Part shown: positions 46,600-55,442 of the stretch, in pieces
Position numbering within the stretch: the stretch's first letter is position 1
Layout: each line of letters starts with the position of its first letter
Source of the DNA: Arcobacter vandammei
Lineage (GTDB): Bacteria; Campylobacterota; Campylobacteria; Campylobacterales; Arcobacteraceae
Assembly: GCF_016106035.1 (NCBI RefSeq)
Contig: NZ_JADKPZ010000001.1
Location: 124,001-188,000, forward strand
Reading direction: 5' to 3'
Length of the DNA stretch: 64,000 bases
The notes under the pieces: generated by a model
What the model was told of the DNA's origin: nothing
The model's database searches: none
The model's input: only the letters and a program-made list of their open reading frames with translations
Translations under genes and position numbers: made by a program

Positions 46600-48500
46600 T
46601 TAGAATTTATAGTTTAGTCCTACATAAGCAAATCTTTGTTCTAAATAATATGGTTCATTATCATCAAATTTCTCGTTAGTTATATTATCTACACCAATTC
46701 TTGCTGTTAAATCTTTTGTAATTTCTTTAGAAATTTGTGCATTAAATAGTGTGTAGCCTTTTGCTTTAGTTTTATTTGCAGCATCTGTATATTGTGTCCC
46801 AATATAATTTGCACTTAAGTAAGAAGAGATACCCCATCCAAGTTCAGAACTTAGACCAATATTAAATGTATTTTTTGGCTTATATGTCAAAGCTTTTTCT
46901 GTTTTCTTATCTTCTGTTTTCACATAAGTATAGTTTGCATTTAAGATATGTTCTTCTGTTAAATTATGTTCAACTCCCAGTTCAAATCCTCTTGTTGAAG
47001 CTTCATCAACATTTACATACATTGATTGTTTTCCATTATTACCATGTCCTGATTCCGATTTAATCATATTTTTCAAATCAGTTTTAAATATTGAAGATTT
47101 AAATATTGTATCTTGTCCATAAAATTCATAAGCTAATTCATAAGATTTTGATGTTTCAGCTTTTAAATCATCATTTCCCCAAATTCCTGTAGAATAAAAT
47201 CCACTTGACCCTTGAGTTAAAAGTGGTGCCTTAAATCCTTCTCCATAGTTTAATTTTAATCTTTGTTGCTCATCTATTTTATAAACTACTCCAGCATTTG
47301 GTGAGAAATCATTTCCATATTTCTGATTATCATCAATTCTTCCTCCAAAAGATAAAATAAAATCTCCTAGTTCTACCTCATCTTGAATATAGTAAGAATT
47401 TGCACGATTATCAAAATCATACTGGTTTGTTCCTATAGGAAGAGTTCTTTCATATCTATCTTTTAAAGTCTCAGTTCCTACGACAATATAATTATATTTT
47501 AAAGCAGAGATTTTCGCTTCTCCTTTTATATTATCTGTTGTTAGCCCATGAGTATATTTTGCAAACATACTATCTACTTTTGAATCTATTTTTGATCTTG
47601 AGTAGTCTAAACTAAATGCTACACTATCAAAAGCTTTTTCGTATCCAAAGCTATAAATATCTTTATCTAACTTATAACTCACACTTTTATCAAACTCTTT
47701 TCTCTCTTCTTTACCTTTTAAATATGATGCATAAATACTTTGTGTATCATCAAAATTATATTTAAGTTTTAAAAGCCCATCTGTAGAATCAACACCCTCA
47801 ATATATGTAGCATCATTTATTGCTACTTGCTGGTAAGATGAATTATATCCAAAGCCATCTCCACCTGTTGCATCTCTTTTATTTTTATTTACAGCTAAAA
47901 ACATATATAATTTATCAGATATATTTCCACCTATATTTGCACTATATTTTTGTTCATCTCCACCATTTTCTGCAGATGAAAAACCAGCTTGAACATCTAT
48001 TTCACCATAAATCTTTTTAGCATATTTTTTAGTAATAATATTTATAACCCCACCAATAGCCTGTGAACCATAAATTGAACTTTTTGGACCTTTTATTATC
48101 TCAATTCTTTCAATCATATTCACAGGAACCCAAGAGTATTGAAATCACTATGACCAATATATCCCTCTGTTGGATTTATTTTTTTACCATCTACTAAAAT
48201 TAAAGAATAAGTATGGTCTAATCCTCTTATTGAAAAACTCTCTCTTCCACCTGTCATTGATGTTGCTCCAGATGTTATTATTCCAGCTTGTTTTACTAAA
48301 ATATCTTTTATATTTGTAGCATTTAATTTTGCTATATCTTCAGCTGTTATTACTGTAACAGAGCTTGATAAATCTTCTATTTTTTTATCTGATTTTGCTG
48401 TTACAACAACTTCATCTAGTTTTTTTGTATCTGTATTTGCAAATACATTTGTAGATATTAATGCAAGTGCAGATATTGCGAATAAACTTTGTTTATACAT
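46600..48500 (-). pseudogene. TonB-dependent outer-membrane receptor 1, frameshifted
   Basis: Begins at the ATG at 48500 with AAAGGA upstream (MYKQSLFAISALALI signal peptide), has a plug domain (KLDEVVVTAKSDKKIEDLSSSV, SIRGLDHTYSLILVDGK), and breaks at about 48148. The sequence GATTTCAATAC lacks one T relative to GATTTTCAATAC; restoring it gives SDFQYSWVPVNMIERIEI and joins the remaining plug and 22-strand barrel to the C-terminal FAYVGLNYKF. Total about 634 residues. CirA/ChuA-like; ligand unknown but haem is suggested by the neighbours. About half identical to receptor 2. Truth of the break needs raw reads. Confidence 0.85.
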
Positions 48501-48528
48501 TATAATGTCCTTTGAAAATTTTATTGGG

Positions 48529-48599
48529 ATTATAATAGAAATGATAATGAATATCAATGTTATTTTATATAGTTTGGAATTTATTTTTCTTAATTTGGG
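48529..48599 (-). promoter_or_regulatory. Iron-responsive promoter of receptor 1 (Fur box plus AraC-type sites)
   Basis: On the minus strand: half-site TCCCAAATTAA-like (48590-48599) and TCCAAACTAT (48569-48578) 21 bp apart, an 11-bp gap, TTGATA (48552-48557), 17 bp, TATAAT (48529-48534). The -35 is embedded in TGATATTCATTATCA (48542-48556), one mismatch from the 15-base Fur consensus TGATAATCATTATCA. Geometry is identical to the other two promoters of the island. Confidence 0.75.
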
Positions 48600-48671
48600 T
48601 TTTTATTTTTTTAAACTTGTAATATAAATAAAGTAGATAAAGATTCTTATATTTAGAGATAATTAATCTAA

Positions 48672-48724
48672 TAGCCTCGGGCTAAGGCTCTTGTGCTTTT
48701 GCACTCTCTTTGAGAAAGCCTTAG
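48672..48724 (-). terminator. Hairpin structure downstream of receptor 2
   Basis: An outer stem CTAAGGCT (48682-48689) with AGCCTTAG (48717-48724) encloses GTGC-TTTT-GCAC (48693-48704), and TAGCC-TCG-GGCTA (48672-48684) overlaps the outer arm, so the two are mutually exclusive. On the minus strand it follows the receptor 2 stop by 6 bases. Confidence 0.5.
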
Positions 48725-48730
48725 TTCCGA

Positions 48731-50787
48731 TTAAAATTTGTAGTTTAGACCTGCATAAACAAATCTTCTTTTTAAATGAAATTCACCATTATCATCAAGT
48801 TTTTTATCAAAGATATTATCAACTCCAACTCTAGCTGTTAAATCTTTTGTAAGCTTTTTAGATATTTGTGCATTTACAAGTGTATATCCTTTTATTTGCT
48901 CGTCATTAGTAGTATCTGTATATTGTTTTCCAACATAACTAGCACTTAAATATGAAGATATATCATAAGCAAATCTTGAGCTAAGACCTGCATTAAATGT
49001 ATTTTTTGGTCTAAATGTAATCTCTTTATTTGTAGTTTTATCTTCTGTTTTTAGATATGTATAGTTTGCATTTAGAGAGTGGTTTTCAGTAAAATCATAA
49101 CTTCCCTCTATCTCAAATCCTTTTATGATTGCTTCATCAATATTTTGGTATTGATATGCTCTATTAATAGTTGGATGCTTTATATTTGCAATCATATCAT
49201 CTATTTCATTTCTAAAAACTGCTGTTTTAAATGTAGTATCTTCTCCGTAAAACTCATAAGCTAATTCATAAGTTTTTGAAGTTTCTGGTTGTAAATTATC
49301 ATTTCCATAAGTATCAGTACCTTGGCTAGAAATATAACTTGATGTACTTTTCCTAACATCAGGAGCTTTAAATCCTTCTCCATAGCTTAATTTTAGCCTT
49401 TGTTTATCATCTATTTTATATACAACTCCTACATTTGATGACCACTTCGTACCATATTTTTCATTGTCATCAAGAACTCCACCTAAAGTAAAGATAAAAT
49501 CTTTTAACTCTATTTCATCTTGAATGTAGTAAGAGTTTGCTCTTCTATCATAATCATCAGTTGTAAGAGATTTTTTATAATCATATTTTTCAAAAGACTC
49601 TTTATTTGTTGTTGCACCTAAAACTATATAGTTGTATTTTAAAATATCTGTTTTTACCTCAGCTTTTACTATCTCATTTTTAATCTTTGATTTATAATCT
49701 GCAAGATTACTAAAGTATGGTAAACAATCTTTTGGCATTGCCATTGCTGCCATATTCCATTGAAAAGCATTTCCATTTGGATTTACTTGTTGTGCAACTT
49801 GATATGGTGTTAAAGCACCAAATGGATACAAACACATATTTGTTTGAATATCTGTTTTTGCAAGTTCATAATCTAAGTTAAGAGTTAGGTGTTCATAATT
49901 TTTCTCATAAGATAAATTGTACATCTCTCTATCTAATTTATATAAATCTGTTCTTGTGAATTGGCTTTTCTCATAATCTTTTCTTTTTTCTTGACCCTTT
50001 GCATAAGTTCCTGAAATATATTGAGTATCATCTATATTGTATCTTAGTTTTACACTCCCATTTGTATTTTCTATTCCCTCTATATATGTTGCTTTATCCA
50101 AAGGAACTTCAAAAGCATTAATACCTTTTCCACCTGTTGCATCTCTATGTTGATTATCTGCACTTACATTAATTGATAGTTTATCTGAGATATTTCCACC
50201 TACATTTAAACTATATTTTTGTTCATCTCCACCATGTTTTGCATTTGAAACCCCAGCTTGAACATCAATTTCTCCATAAAATGGTTTTACATGATCTTTT
50301 TTAGTAATAATATTTATAACTCCACCCATAGCATCAGAACCATAAATAGAACTTTTTGCACCTTTTTCTATCTCAATTCTTTCTATCATAGAAACAGGAA
50401 CTGATGAATACTGAAAATCACTCATTCTTTCTACATAATCATCTGTTCTATTTGTTCTTTGCCCATCAACTAAAAAAAGCACATCTGTAGGTCTTAACCT
50501 CGCACAGAGATATTTTGTCTTCCATTCATTCCATTTTCAACAGTTACAATTCCTGCTTGTTTTCTTAAAATATCTTTTAGATTTGTAGCATTCATTTTTT
50601 CTATATCTTCTGCTGTTATAACTGTAACTGTCCCTGATTGGTCTTCAATTGATTTATTAGATTTTGATGTTACAACTATTTCATCTAATTTATTTGTTTC
50701 AGAATCTTTTGATATTTCACTGTTTGCTTGTGAAGCAGAAGTAAGCATTGCCAGTGCTATGCAAGTAAATAAACTTTGTTTATACAT
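48731..50787 (-). pseudogene. TonB-dependent outer-membrane receptor 2, frameshifted
   Basis: ATG at 50787 after AGGAGAA, signal peptide MYKQSLFTCIALAMLTSASQ, plug domain with TonB-box region KLDEIVVTSKS. The frame stops after NISVRG near 50494. One T is missing: GGTTAAGACC should read GGTTTAAGACC, giving VRGLRPTDVLFLVDGQR and a continuous protein of about 685 residues ending RRFVYAGLNYKF. The barrel has a Cys-containing extracellular loop (NMCLYPFGALTPYQ ... PKDCLPYF) missing in receptor 1. Tandem paralogue of receptor 1. Confidence 0.85.
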
Positions 50788-50812
50788 AAATTTCTCCTAA
50801 AATTTTTTTGGG

Positions 50813-50883
50813 ATTATAATAACAATAATAATAAATATCAATATTCTTTTTTATAAATTGGAACTCTTTTTTCACAAAGTGGA
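50813..50883 (-). promoter_or_regulatory. Iron-responsive promoter of receptor 2 (Fur box plus AraC-type sites)
   Basis: Minus strand: half-sites TCCACTTTGT (50874-50883) and TCCAATTTAT (50853-50862) 21 bp apart, 11 bp, TTGATA (50836-50841), 17 bp, TATAAT (50813-50818). The Fur-like 15-mer TGATATTTATTATTA (50826-50840) overlaps the -35 and matches 12 of 15 consensus bases. Confidence 0.75.
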
Positions 50884-50931
50884 ATTTTATTGTAAGCTTT
50901 TTATTAAATTGGATAAAATCCAATTTAATAT

Positions 50932-51708
50932 TTAAGAAGTAGTGATTATTATCTCTTTTTGAAGTTTTTTTGAGTAAACAAATTCGCTTTCAACTTGAAA
51001 AATATCGTAAATATTTTCATAAGTCAAAACCTCTTTTGTAAGCCCAAAATGCTTAATCTCACCTTTTTTCATCATAATAACTTCATCAGAGTATAAATAA
51101 GCTTGATTTATATCGTGCAGTATTGCACAAATCCCTATTTTAAAATCTTTTTGAAGCTCTTTTGCCAAATCAAGGATTTTGAACTGGTAAAAAATATCTA
51201 AATTTAGTGTTGGTTCATCTAAAAATAGATATTTCTCTTTTTCACAACTAGCACAAAGTTGCACAACAACTCTTGCAAACTGTATTTTTTGCTTCTCTCC
51301 ACCTGAAAGAACTAAATAGTTTTTATCTTTTAAATCTTCTAAATGAAGTTTTTGCACAATATAGTCCAAAAGCTCATTTTTCTCTTTTGTGCTTAAATCA
51401 TAGGCATAAAGCCCCATTTCAACTATCTCAATAGCTTTAAAACTATAAGGAAATGAAAAAGCTTGATTTAAAACTGACCGCTTTAGTGCTAGTTCTTTAT
51501 CGCTAAAATCTTCAATATTTTTATCTTCAAGGCTTATTTTTCCTTTTTGAATATCAATATTTCTATTTATAGTTTTTAGCAAAGTCGATTTTCCACAACC
51601 ATTTGGTCCAACAATTGATAAAAAACTATTTGGTTTTAGGTTTAAATTTATACTTTTTAGTATCTCTTTTTTCTGTATTTCAAAACTTAAATCTTCTATC
51701 TTATACAT
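50932..51708 (-). CDS. ABC transporter ATP-binding protein, siderophore/haem type (FecE/ChuC-like)
   Basis: ATPase of 258 residues. Walker A GPNGCGKST, signature VLSGGEKQKIQFARV (GGE variant), Walker B YLFLDEPTLNLD and H-loop AILHDINQAY, the pattern of iron-complex importers. Partner of the permease encoded 9 bp upstream. In gene order (haem oxygenase, binding protein, permease, ATPase) it equals Campylobacter chuZ-D-B-C. Downstream is the receptor 2 promoter. Confidence 0.92.
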   Translation of the reverse strand: MYKIEDLSFEIQKKEILKSINLNLKPNSFLSIVGPNGCGKSTLLKTINRNIDIQKGKISLEDKNIEDFSDKELALKRSVLNQAFSFPYSFKAIEIVEMGLYAYDLSTKEKNELLDYIVQKLHLEDLKDKNYLVLSGGEKQKIQFARVVVQLCASCEKEKYLFLDEPTLNLDIFYQFKILDLAKELQKDFKIGICAILHDINQAYLYSDEVIMMKKGEIKHFGLTKEVLTYENIYDIFQVESEFVYSKKLQKEIIITTS

Positions 51709-51717
51709 TTTAGCCCT

Positions 51718-52746
51718 TTAGTTTATCGTAGCTTGTCTATTTCTTATTAAAAGATATAAGAAAAATGGAGCTCCTAAAAGAGCTGTGATTATTCCAATTG
51801 GAAGCTCTGCTGGACTTACTATTGTTCTAGCCAAACTATCAGCCCATAAAAGAATAAATGCTCCTAAAATAGCACTTAGTGGAATATAGTATTTATGATT
51901 TGACCCTACAAGCATTCTTGCTATATGAGGAACTACAAGTCCAATAAATCCAATAATTCCACAAAAAGCAACACTAATTCCAATAGCAAGTGATACAAAA
52001 AGAATTATAAGTTTTTTTAGCCTTTCAGCATTTACCCCTGAATTTTTTGCTTCATCTTCACCTAAGAGCATTAAATTTAGTTCAACTCTTTTTGAATATG
52101 CAAAAATAAAAGTAACTATTACAATAGGAATTAAAGTTAAAATAACTTTCATATCTCCATGAGCTAAACTTCCCATAGTCCAAAAAGTGAAACTTTTTAA
52201 CTCCTCTTCAGTGCTTACATAGGTAAATAGCCCAACCAAAGCTCCAAGCATTGCATTTATTGCAATTCCAGCTAGAAGCATTATTGTAACTGCTACTTTA
52301 TTGTAAATTGTTGCTAATTTATAGATTAAAAATATAGTAATAACAGCACCCAAAAATGCACTAAGTGGAAGTGAAAAGTAAGATAATATTCCAGTAGTTA
52401 GTGCAAAAGGAAGGAAACTTCCTAATAGCATAAAAAGTACAACTCCAGCACTTGCCCCCGCTGAAACTCCAATAATAGACGGGTCTGCAAGTGGGTTTTT
52501 AAACAGAGTTTGCATTAAAGCTCCACTAAGCCCAAAAGCAATTCCCACTAAAATTGCTAAAAAAATTCTAGGAAGTCTAATTTCAGATAAAACCTGATAA
52601 AAAATAAGATTTTCGCTAGGATTTTTAAGAGTATTTAATATCTCTTCAAAAGTGATACTAAATGCTCCTATTGCGATATTTATAATAACGGAAATAATAG
52701 TTAATATCATTAATATAGAGATAACTGTTTTTTTATTTGTAAACAT
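51718..52746 (-). CDS. ABC transporter permease, FecCD/BtuC family (ChuB-like)
   Basis: Integral membrane protein of 342 residues with about ten spans. Family motifs: IRLPRIFLAILVGIAFGLSGALMQTLFKNPLADPSIIGVSAGAS and the coupling-loop region GFIGLVVPHIARMLVG, with LPIGIITALLGAPFFLYLL at the end. Imports haem or a ferric complex delivered by the binding protein. Confidence 0.94.
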   Translation of the reverse strand: MFTNKKTVISILMILTIISVIINIAIGAFSITFEEILNTLKNPSENLIFYQVLSEIRLPRIFLAILVGIAFGLSGALMQTLFKNPLADPSIIGVSAGASAGVVLFMLLGSFLPFALTTGILSYFSLPLSAFLGAVITIFLIYKLATIYNKVAVTIMLLAGIAINAMLGALVGLFTYVSTEEELKSFTFWTMGSLAHGDMKVILTLIPIVIVTFIFAYSKRVELNLMLLGEDEAKNSGVNAERLKKLIILFVSLAIGISVAFCGIIGFIGLVVPHIARMLVGSNHKYYIPLSAILGAFILLWADSLARTIVSPAELPIGIITALLGAPFFLYLLIRNRQATIN

Positions 52747-52754
52747 CTTAAAAC

Positions 52755-53621
52755 TTATTTACAATGTGATAGTTTATTATCAAAAAACATACAAGAAAGC
52801 TCTTGTAGTGCTGTATCAGTTCGCACTGTAAAACCAGAAATTAAAATCATATCCATATTAAAAATCTTACTATTTTTACCTGCATTTGTAGAAGCTAGAA
52901 TATTTTTATCAAGCTCTAATTCACCTACATGTGTTGAAGTAATAATTACATCTGGATTTGCTGCTAAAATAGCTTCACCTGAAATTTGTGAAAACTGTTT
53001 TGTAGTAACCACATTTTCTCCACCAGCTAAATCTATCATAACTCCAGCTTTTGTAGCATTTCCAGCTGCCATAGTTGTACCTTTTCCTCTTGAAAAAAGA
53101 AATAGAACTTTTGGTTTTGTTTTATCTTTTAGTTCCAATGCAATTTCCTCTTGCATTTTTGATACATTGTTTTCAATTCTATTTACAATCTCTTTTGCTT
53201 TTTCACTCTCATCTAAAACTTCTGCTACTTGCATAATCTTATTTTTTGCAGATTCAATTGAAGCTTCATCTTCTATAACATAAGTTTTTATTCCATAATT
53301 TGGAAGTGAGTCTATTAGTTTTTTTGGACCTGCTTGTTTACTTGTGATTACAACTTCAGGCTTTAAAGATAAAATTCCTTCTTGTGGTAAATCTAGCCAA
53401 TAACCAACATTTGGTAGTTTTGAAGTAACTTCTTGTGGATATGCACTTGATAAATCAACTCCAATTAATTTATCAGCATGACCTAGTGCAACAACTGTTT
53501 CAGTGATACTTCCACCAACACTTACAATACTTGAAGATACTTTAGTGTTTGATGGGCTTGAAGCATAAGAGAAGTTTGCAAGAAATGCAAATGCAAGAGA
53601 TATTTTTAATATCTTATGCAT
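52755..53621 (-). CDS. Periplasmic haem/iron-complex binding protein (ChuD/HmuT-like)
   Basis: Exported protein of 288 residues, signal peptide ending NFSYA. Single helix-backbone class III binding protein: VGGSITETVVALGHADKLIGVDLSSAYP, VGYWLDLPQEGILSLKPEVVITS, and a second lobe from about 170. The VDLSSAYP and GYWLDLP segments match haem-binding HmuT/ShuT-type proteins. Overlaps the hugZ gene by 8 bp. Confidence 0.9.
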   Translation of the reverse strand: MHKILKISLAFAFLANFSYASSPSNTKVSSSIVSVGGSITETVVALGHADKLIGVDLSSAYPQEVTSKLPNVGYWLDLPQEGILSLKPEVVITSKQAGPKKLIDSLPNYGIKTYVIEDEASIESAKNKIMQVAEVLDESEKAKEIVNRIENNVSKMQEEIALELKDKTKPKVLFLFSRGKGTTMAAGNATKAGVMIDLAGGENVVTTKQFSQISGEAILAANPDVIITSTHVGELELDKNILASTNAGKNSKIFNMDMILISGFTVRTDTALQELSCMFFDNKLSHCK

Positions 53622-54174
53622 CTTTTTTTAGACCTAATTCGTGAGTTCCACCGTGAGCTTCACCATTCATAGTGTTTAACTCTTTTATTTTTTTATTTGT
53701 CTCATCTAGTTTATAAGCTGCTCCAAATCCAATTACAAAGTTTCCATCTCTTGGGATTAGTTTATAAATTCTTGAAGATGGCATCTCTCTTAAAAGTGCT
53801 GCTTCTTTTCCAAATCTTGCTTCAAAAAGTTGTGTAATCTCTTCAGTTCTAGCATCATTTTCATCAAATTTTTCAGCTTTAGCCTTAAAATATAATCTTC
53901 TTCTTGCATAAATATGTTTTGTTTTGCTCTCATCTTCAATAAATAAAATATGTGCTTTTCCTGTATTGTACATATTGTGTGAGTGTTGAACTGAAGTGCT
54001 TATAAATACATAGAAGTTCCCTTCTTCATCTCTTACAAATGGTGAATGACTTGCAAATGGCTCTCCATCTGAACTAACTGTTGCTAAAACTACTGTTTTA
54101 ATATCATCTAAAAAAACATCTAGTTTTTCTTGAACTTTCTCTTGTTTATATACTTTTGGTGCTTCTTGTTGCAT
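53614..54174 (-). CDS. hugZ: HugZ-family haem oxygenase
   Basis: Protein of 186 residues with a split-barrel FMN-binding-like fold: VVLATVSSDGEPFASHSPFVRDEEGNFYVFISTSVQHSHNM, then LIPRDGNFVIGFGAAYKL, and a C-terminal tail with two His (GEAHGGTHELG), the region that supplies the haem ligand in H. pylori HugZ. It is shorter at the N-terminus than HugZ. Degrades haem to biliverdin and iron, and heads the importer operon. AAGGAT RBS. Confidence 0.92.
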   Translation of the reverse strand: MQQEAPKVYKQEKVQEKLDVFLDDIKTVVLATVSSDGEPFASHSPFVRDEEGNFYVFISTSVQHSHNMYNTGKAHILFIEDESKTKHIYARRRLYFKAKAEKFDENDARTEEITQLFEARFGKEAALLREMPSSRIYKLIPRDGNFVIGFGAAYKLDETNKKIKELNTMNGEAHGGTHELGLKKDA

Positions 54175-54204
54175 TTTAATATCCTTAATTTAAAATTTGC
54201 AAGA

Positions 54205-54275
54205 ATTATAATAAAATTAAGAATGAATATCAATATTGTCTTATATAAATCGGAACTCTTTTTTCACAAATCCGA
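54205..54275 (-). promoter_or_regulatory. Iron-responsive promoter of the hugZ operon (Fur box plus AraC-type sites)
   Basis: Minus strand: half-sites TCGGATTTGT (54266-54275) and TCCGATTTAT (54245-54254) 21 bp apart, 11 bp, TTGATA (54228-54233), 17 bp, TATAAT (54205-54210). Fur-like TGATATTCATTCTTA (54218-54232) overlaps the -35. The distal half-site overlaps the last codons and stop of the araC gene. Confidence 0.75.
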
Positions 54276-55208
54276 CTTTTTTTGAATATCTTTTGGAAGA
54301 GTATTATATTTTCCAAAAAAAGCATAAGAGAAAGAGCCTTGATTTGTATATCCACTCATTTGAGCAACTTCTTTTACTGAATATTTATTTGTCTTTAAAT
54401 ATTGCAAAGCTTTAGTAAGCCTTAACTCTTTTAAATATTCGTGGATTGTGCTATCAAAAATCTCTTTAAAGCCCTTTTTTAATTTTGTTTGATTTAGTGC
54501 AACTTTTTTTGAAAGTAGCTCAATAGTAATATTATCTGCAAAATTTTCATCTATATAAATTTTTGCTTTTCTAACTCTATTTATATCTTCATTATTTAGT
54601 TTATCAAGTTTAATTTCAGTTTTCTTTTGAACCTTATCAAGAACATAAAGTATTAATTCCATTGTTTTATTTCTTAAATAAATTTTATCAACTCCACTTG
54701 TATAATCTCTTGTAAAAAGCTTACCATATCGGCTTTTTAAATCTGGTTCATAAAATTTTTTACTAAAACTCTCTTTAAAAATTTCATATAAATAACTATT
54801 TTCATTGAAATATTTTTCATTCAAAGTTACACAAATATATTTTGTATGTTGCCCCTGCTTGTGAAGTAAAGATTCTTGTATATCTTTTTTGTACTCAACA
54901 CTTAGTTCATTTTCACAATAAATAACTTTTTCATTTGTATTTTGGTCAAGTTTTTCAAGTTTTCCACTTAACACTACTCTTATTTGTAACTGCTCATTTT
55001 TATTTTTTAATTTTTTTATATAAGATTGTTTTACTTCATTATCAACAATATTTAAGTAAATATTATCTTCAATCATCGCATTTATAACCTTTAGATTTAT
55101 AAATTGGTTATTTATACTTGCAACTTGTTTTATAAATGATTTACTCTTCTCTTCATTTATCAAAACTTTTCCCATCTCATAAAGTCTTGATTTAGCTAAA
55201 TTAGTCAT
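54264..55208 (-). CDS. AraC-family transcriptional regulator of the haem/iron island
   Basis: Protein of 314 residues from the ATG at 55208, 5-6 bases after AAGGA; an ATG two codons earlier overlaps the RBS. The ligand-binding part (1-205) is unrecognised. The C-terminus has two helix-turn-helices (NITIELLSKKVALNQTKLKKGFKEIFDSTI and YSVKEVAQMSGYTNQGSFSYAFFGKYNTLP) with the YLKELRLTKALQYL linker, as in PchR/YbtA-type siderophore regulators. It has a strong Fur box and lies next to three promoters with matching tandem sites, so it is likely their activator. Confidence 0.9.
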   Translation of the reverse strand: MTNLAKSRLYEMGKVLINEEKSKSFIKQVASINNQFINLKVINAMIEDNIYLNIVDNEVKQSYIKKLKNKNEQLQIRVVLSGKLEKLDQNTNEKVIYCENELSVEYKKDIQESLLHKQGQHTKYICVTLNEKYFNENSYLYEIFKESFSKKFYEPDLKSRYGKLFTRDYTSGVDKIYLRNKTMELILYVLDKVQKKTEIKLDKLNNEDINRVRKAKIYIDENFADNITIELLSKKVALNQTKLKKGFKEIFDSTIHEYLKELRLTKALQYLKTNKYSVKEVAQMSGYTNQGSFSYAFFGKYNTLPKDIQKKSDL

Positions 55209-55221
55209 ATTCATCCTTAAA

Positions 55222-55236
55222 TAATAATGATTATCA
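55222..55236 (-). promoter_or_regulatory. Fur box of the araC gene
   Basis: TGATAATCATTATTA on the minus strand, 14 of 15 matches to the Fur consensus TGATAATCATTATCA. It lies between a -10-like TACAAT (55243-55248) and the RBS, where Fur-Fe would block transcription. Confidence 0.8.
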
Positions 55237-55442
55237 AAATGGATTGTAATTTATTTTTGCTTTGTTTTATTTTAAATTGCATAAATAAGTAGAACTATAT
55301 AGTTAATTTTCCTATTTTTCTTGATTTTTGCTTAAATATAGTTTAAAAAATAGTTTTTACTATAAAAATCTATCTTCTCTCACTTTTTATAAACCTAATT
55401 TTTAATAGAATTCTAAAAATTTTAGAAAGAAATAGAAAAAAT

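Noticed and set aside
50482-50494. Programmed ribosomal frameshift in receptor 2
   Set aside because: The site GGTTAAGACC has no slippery heptamer or evident downstream stem, and the missing base restores normal receptor sequence, so a plain deletion is the simpler explanation.
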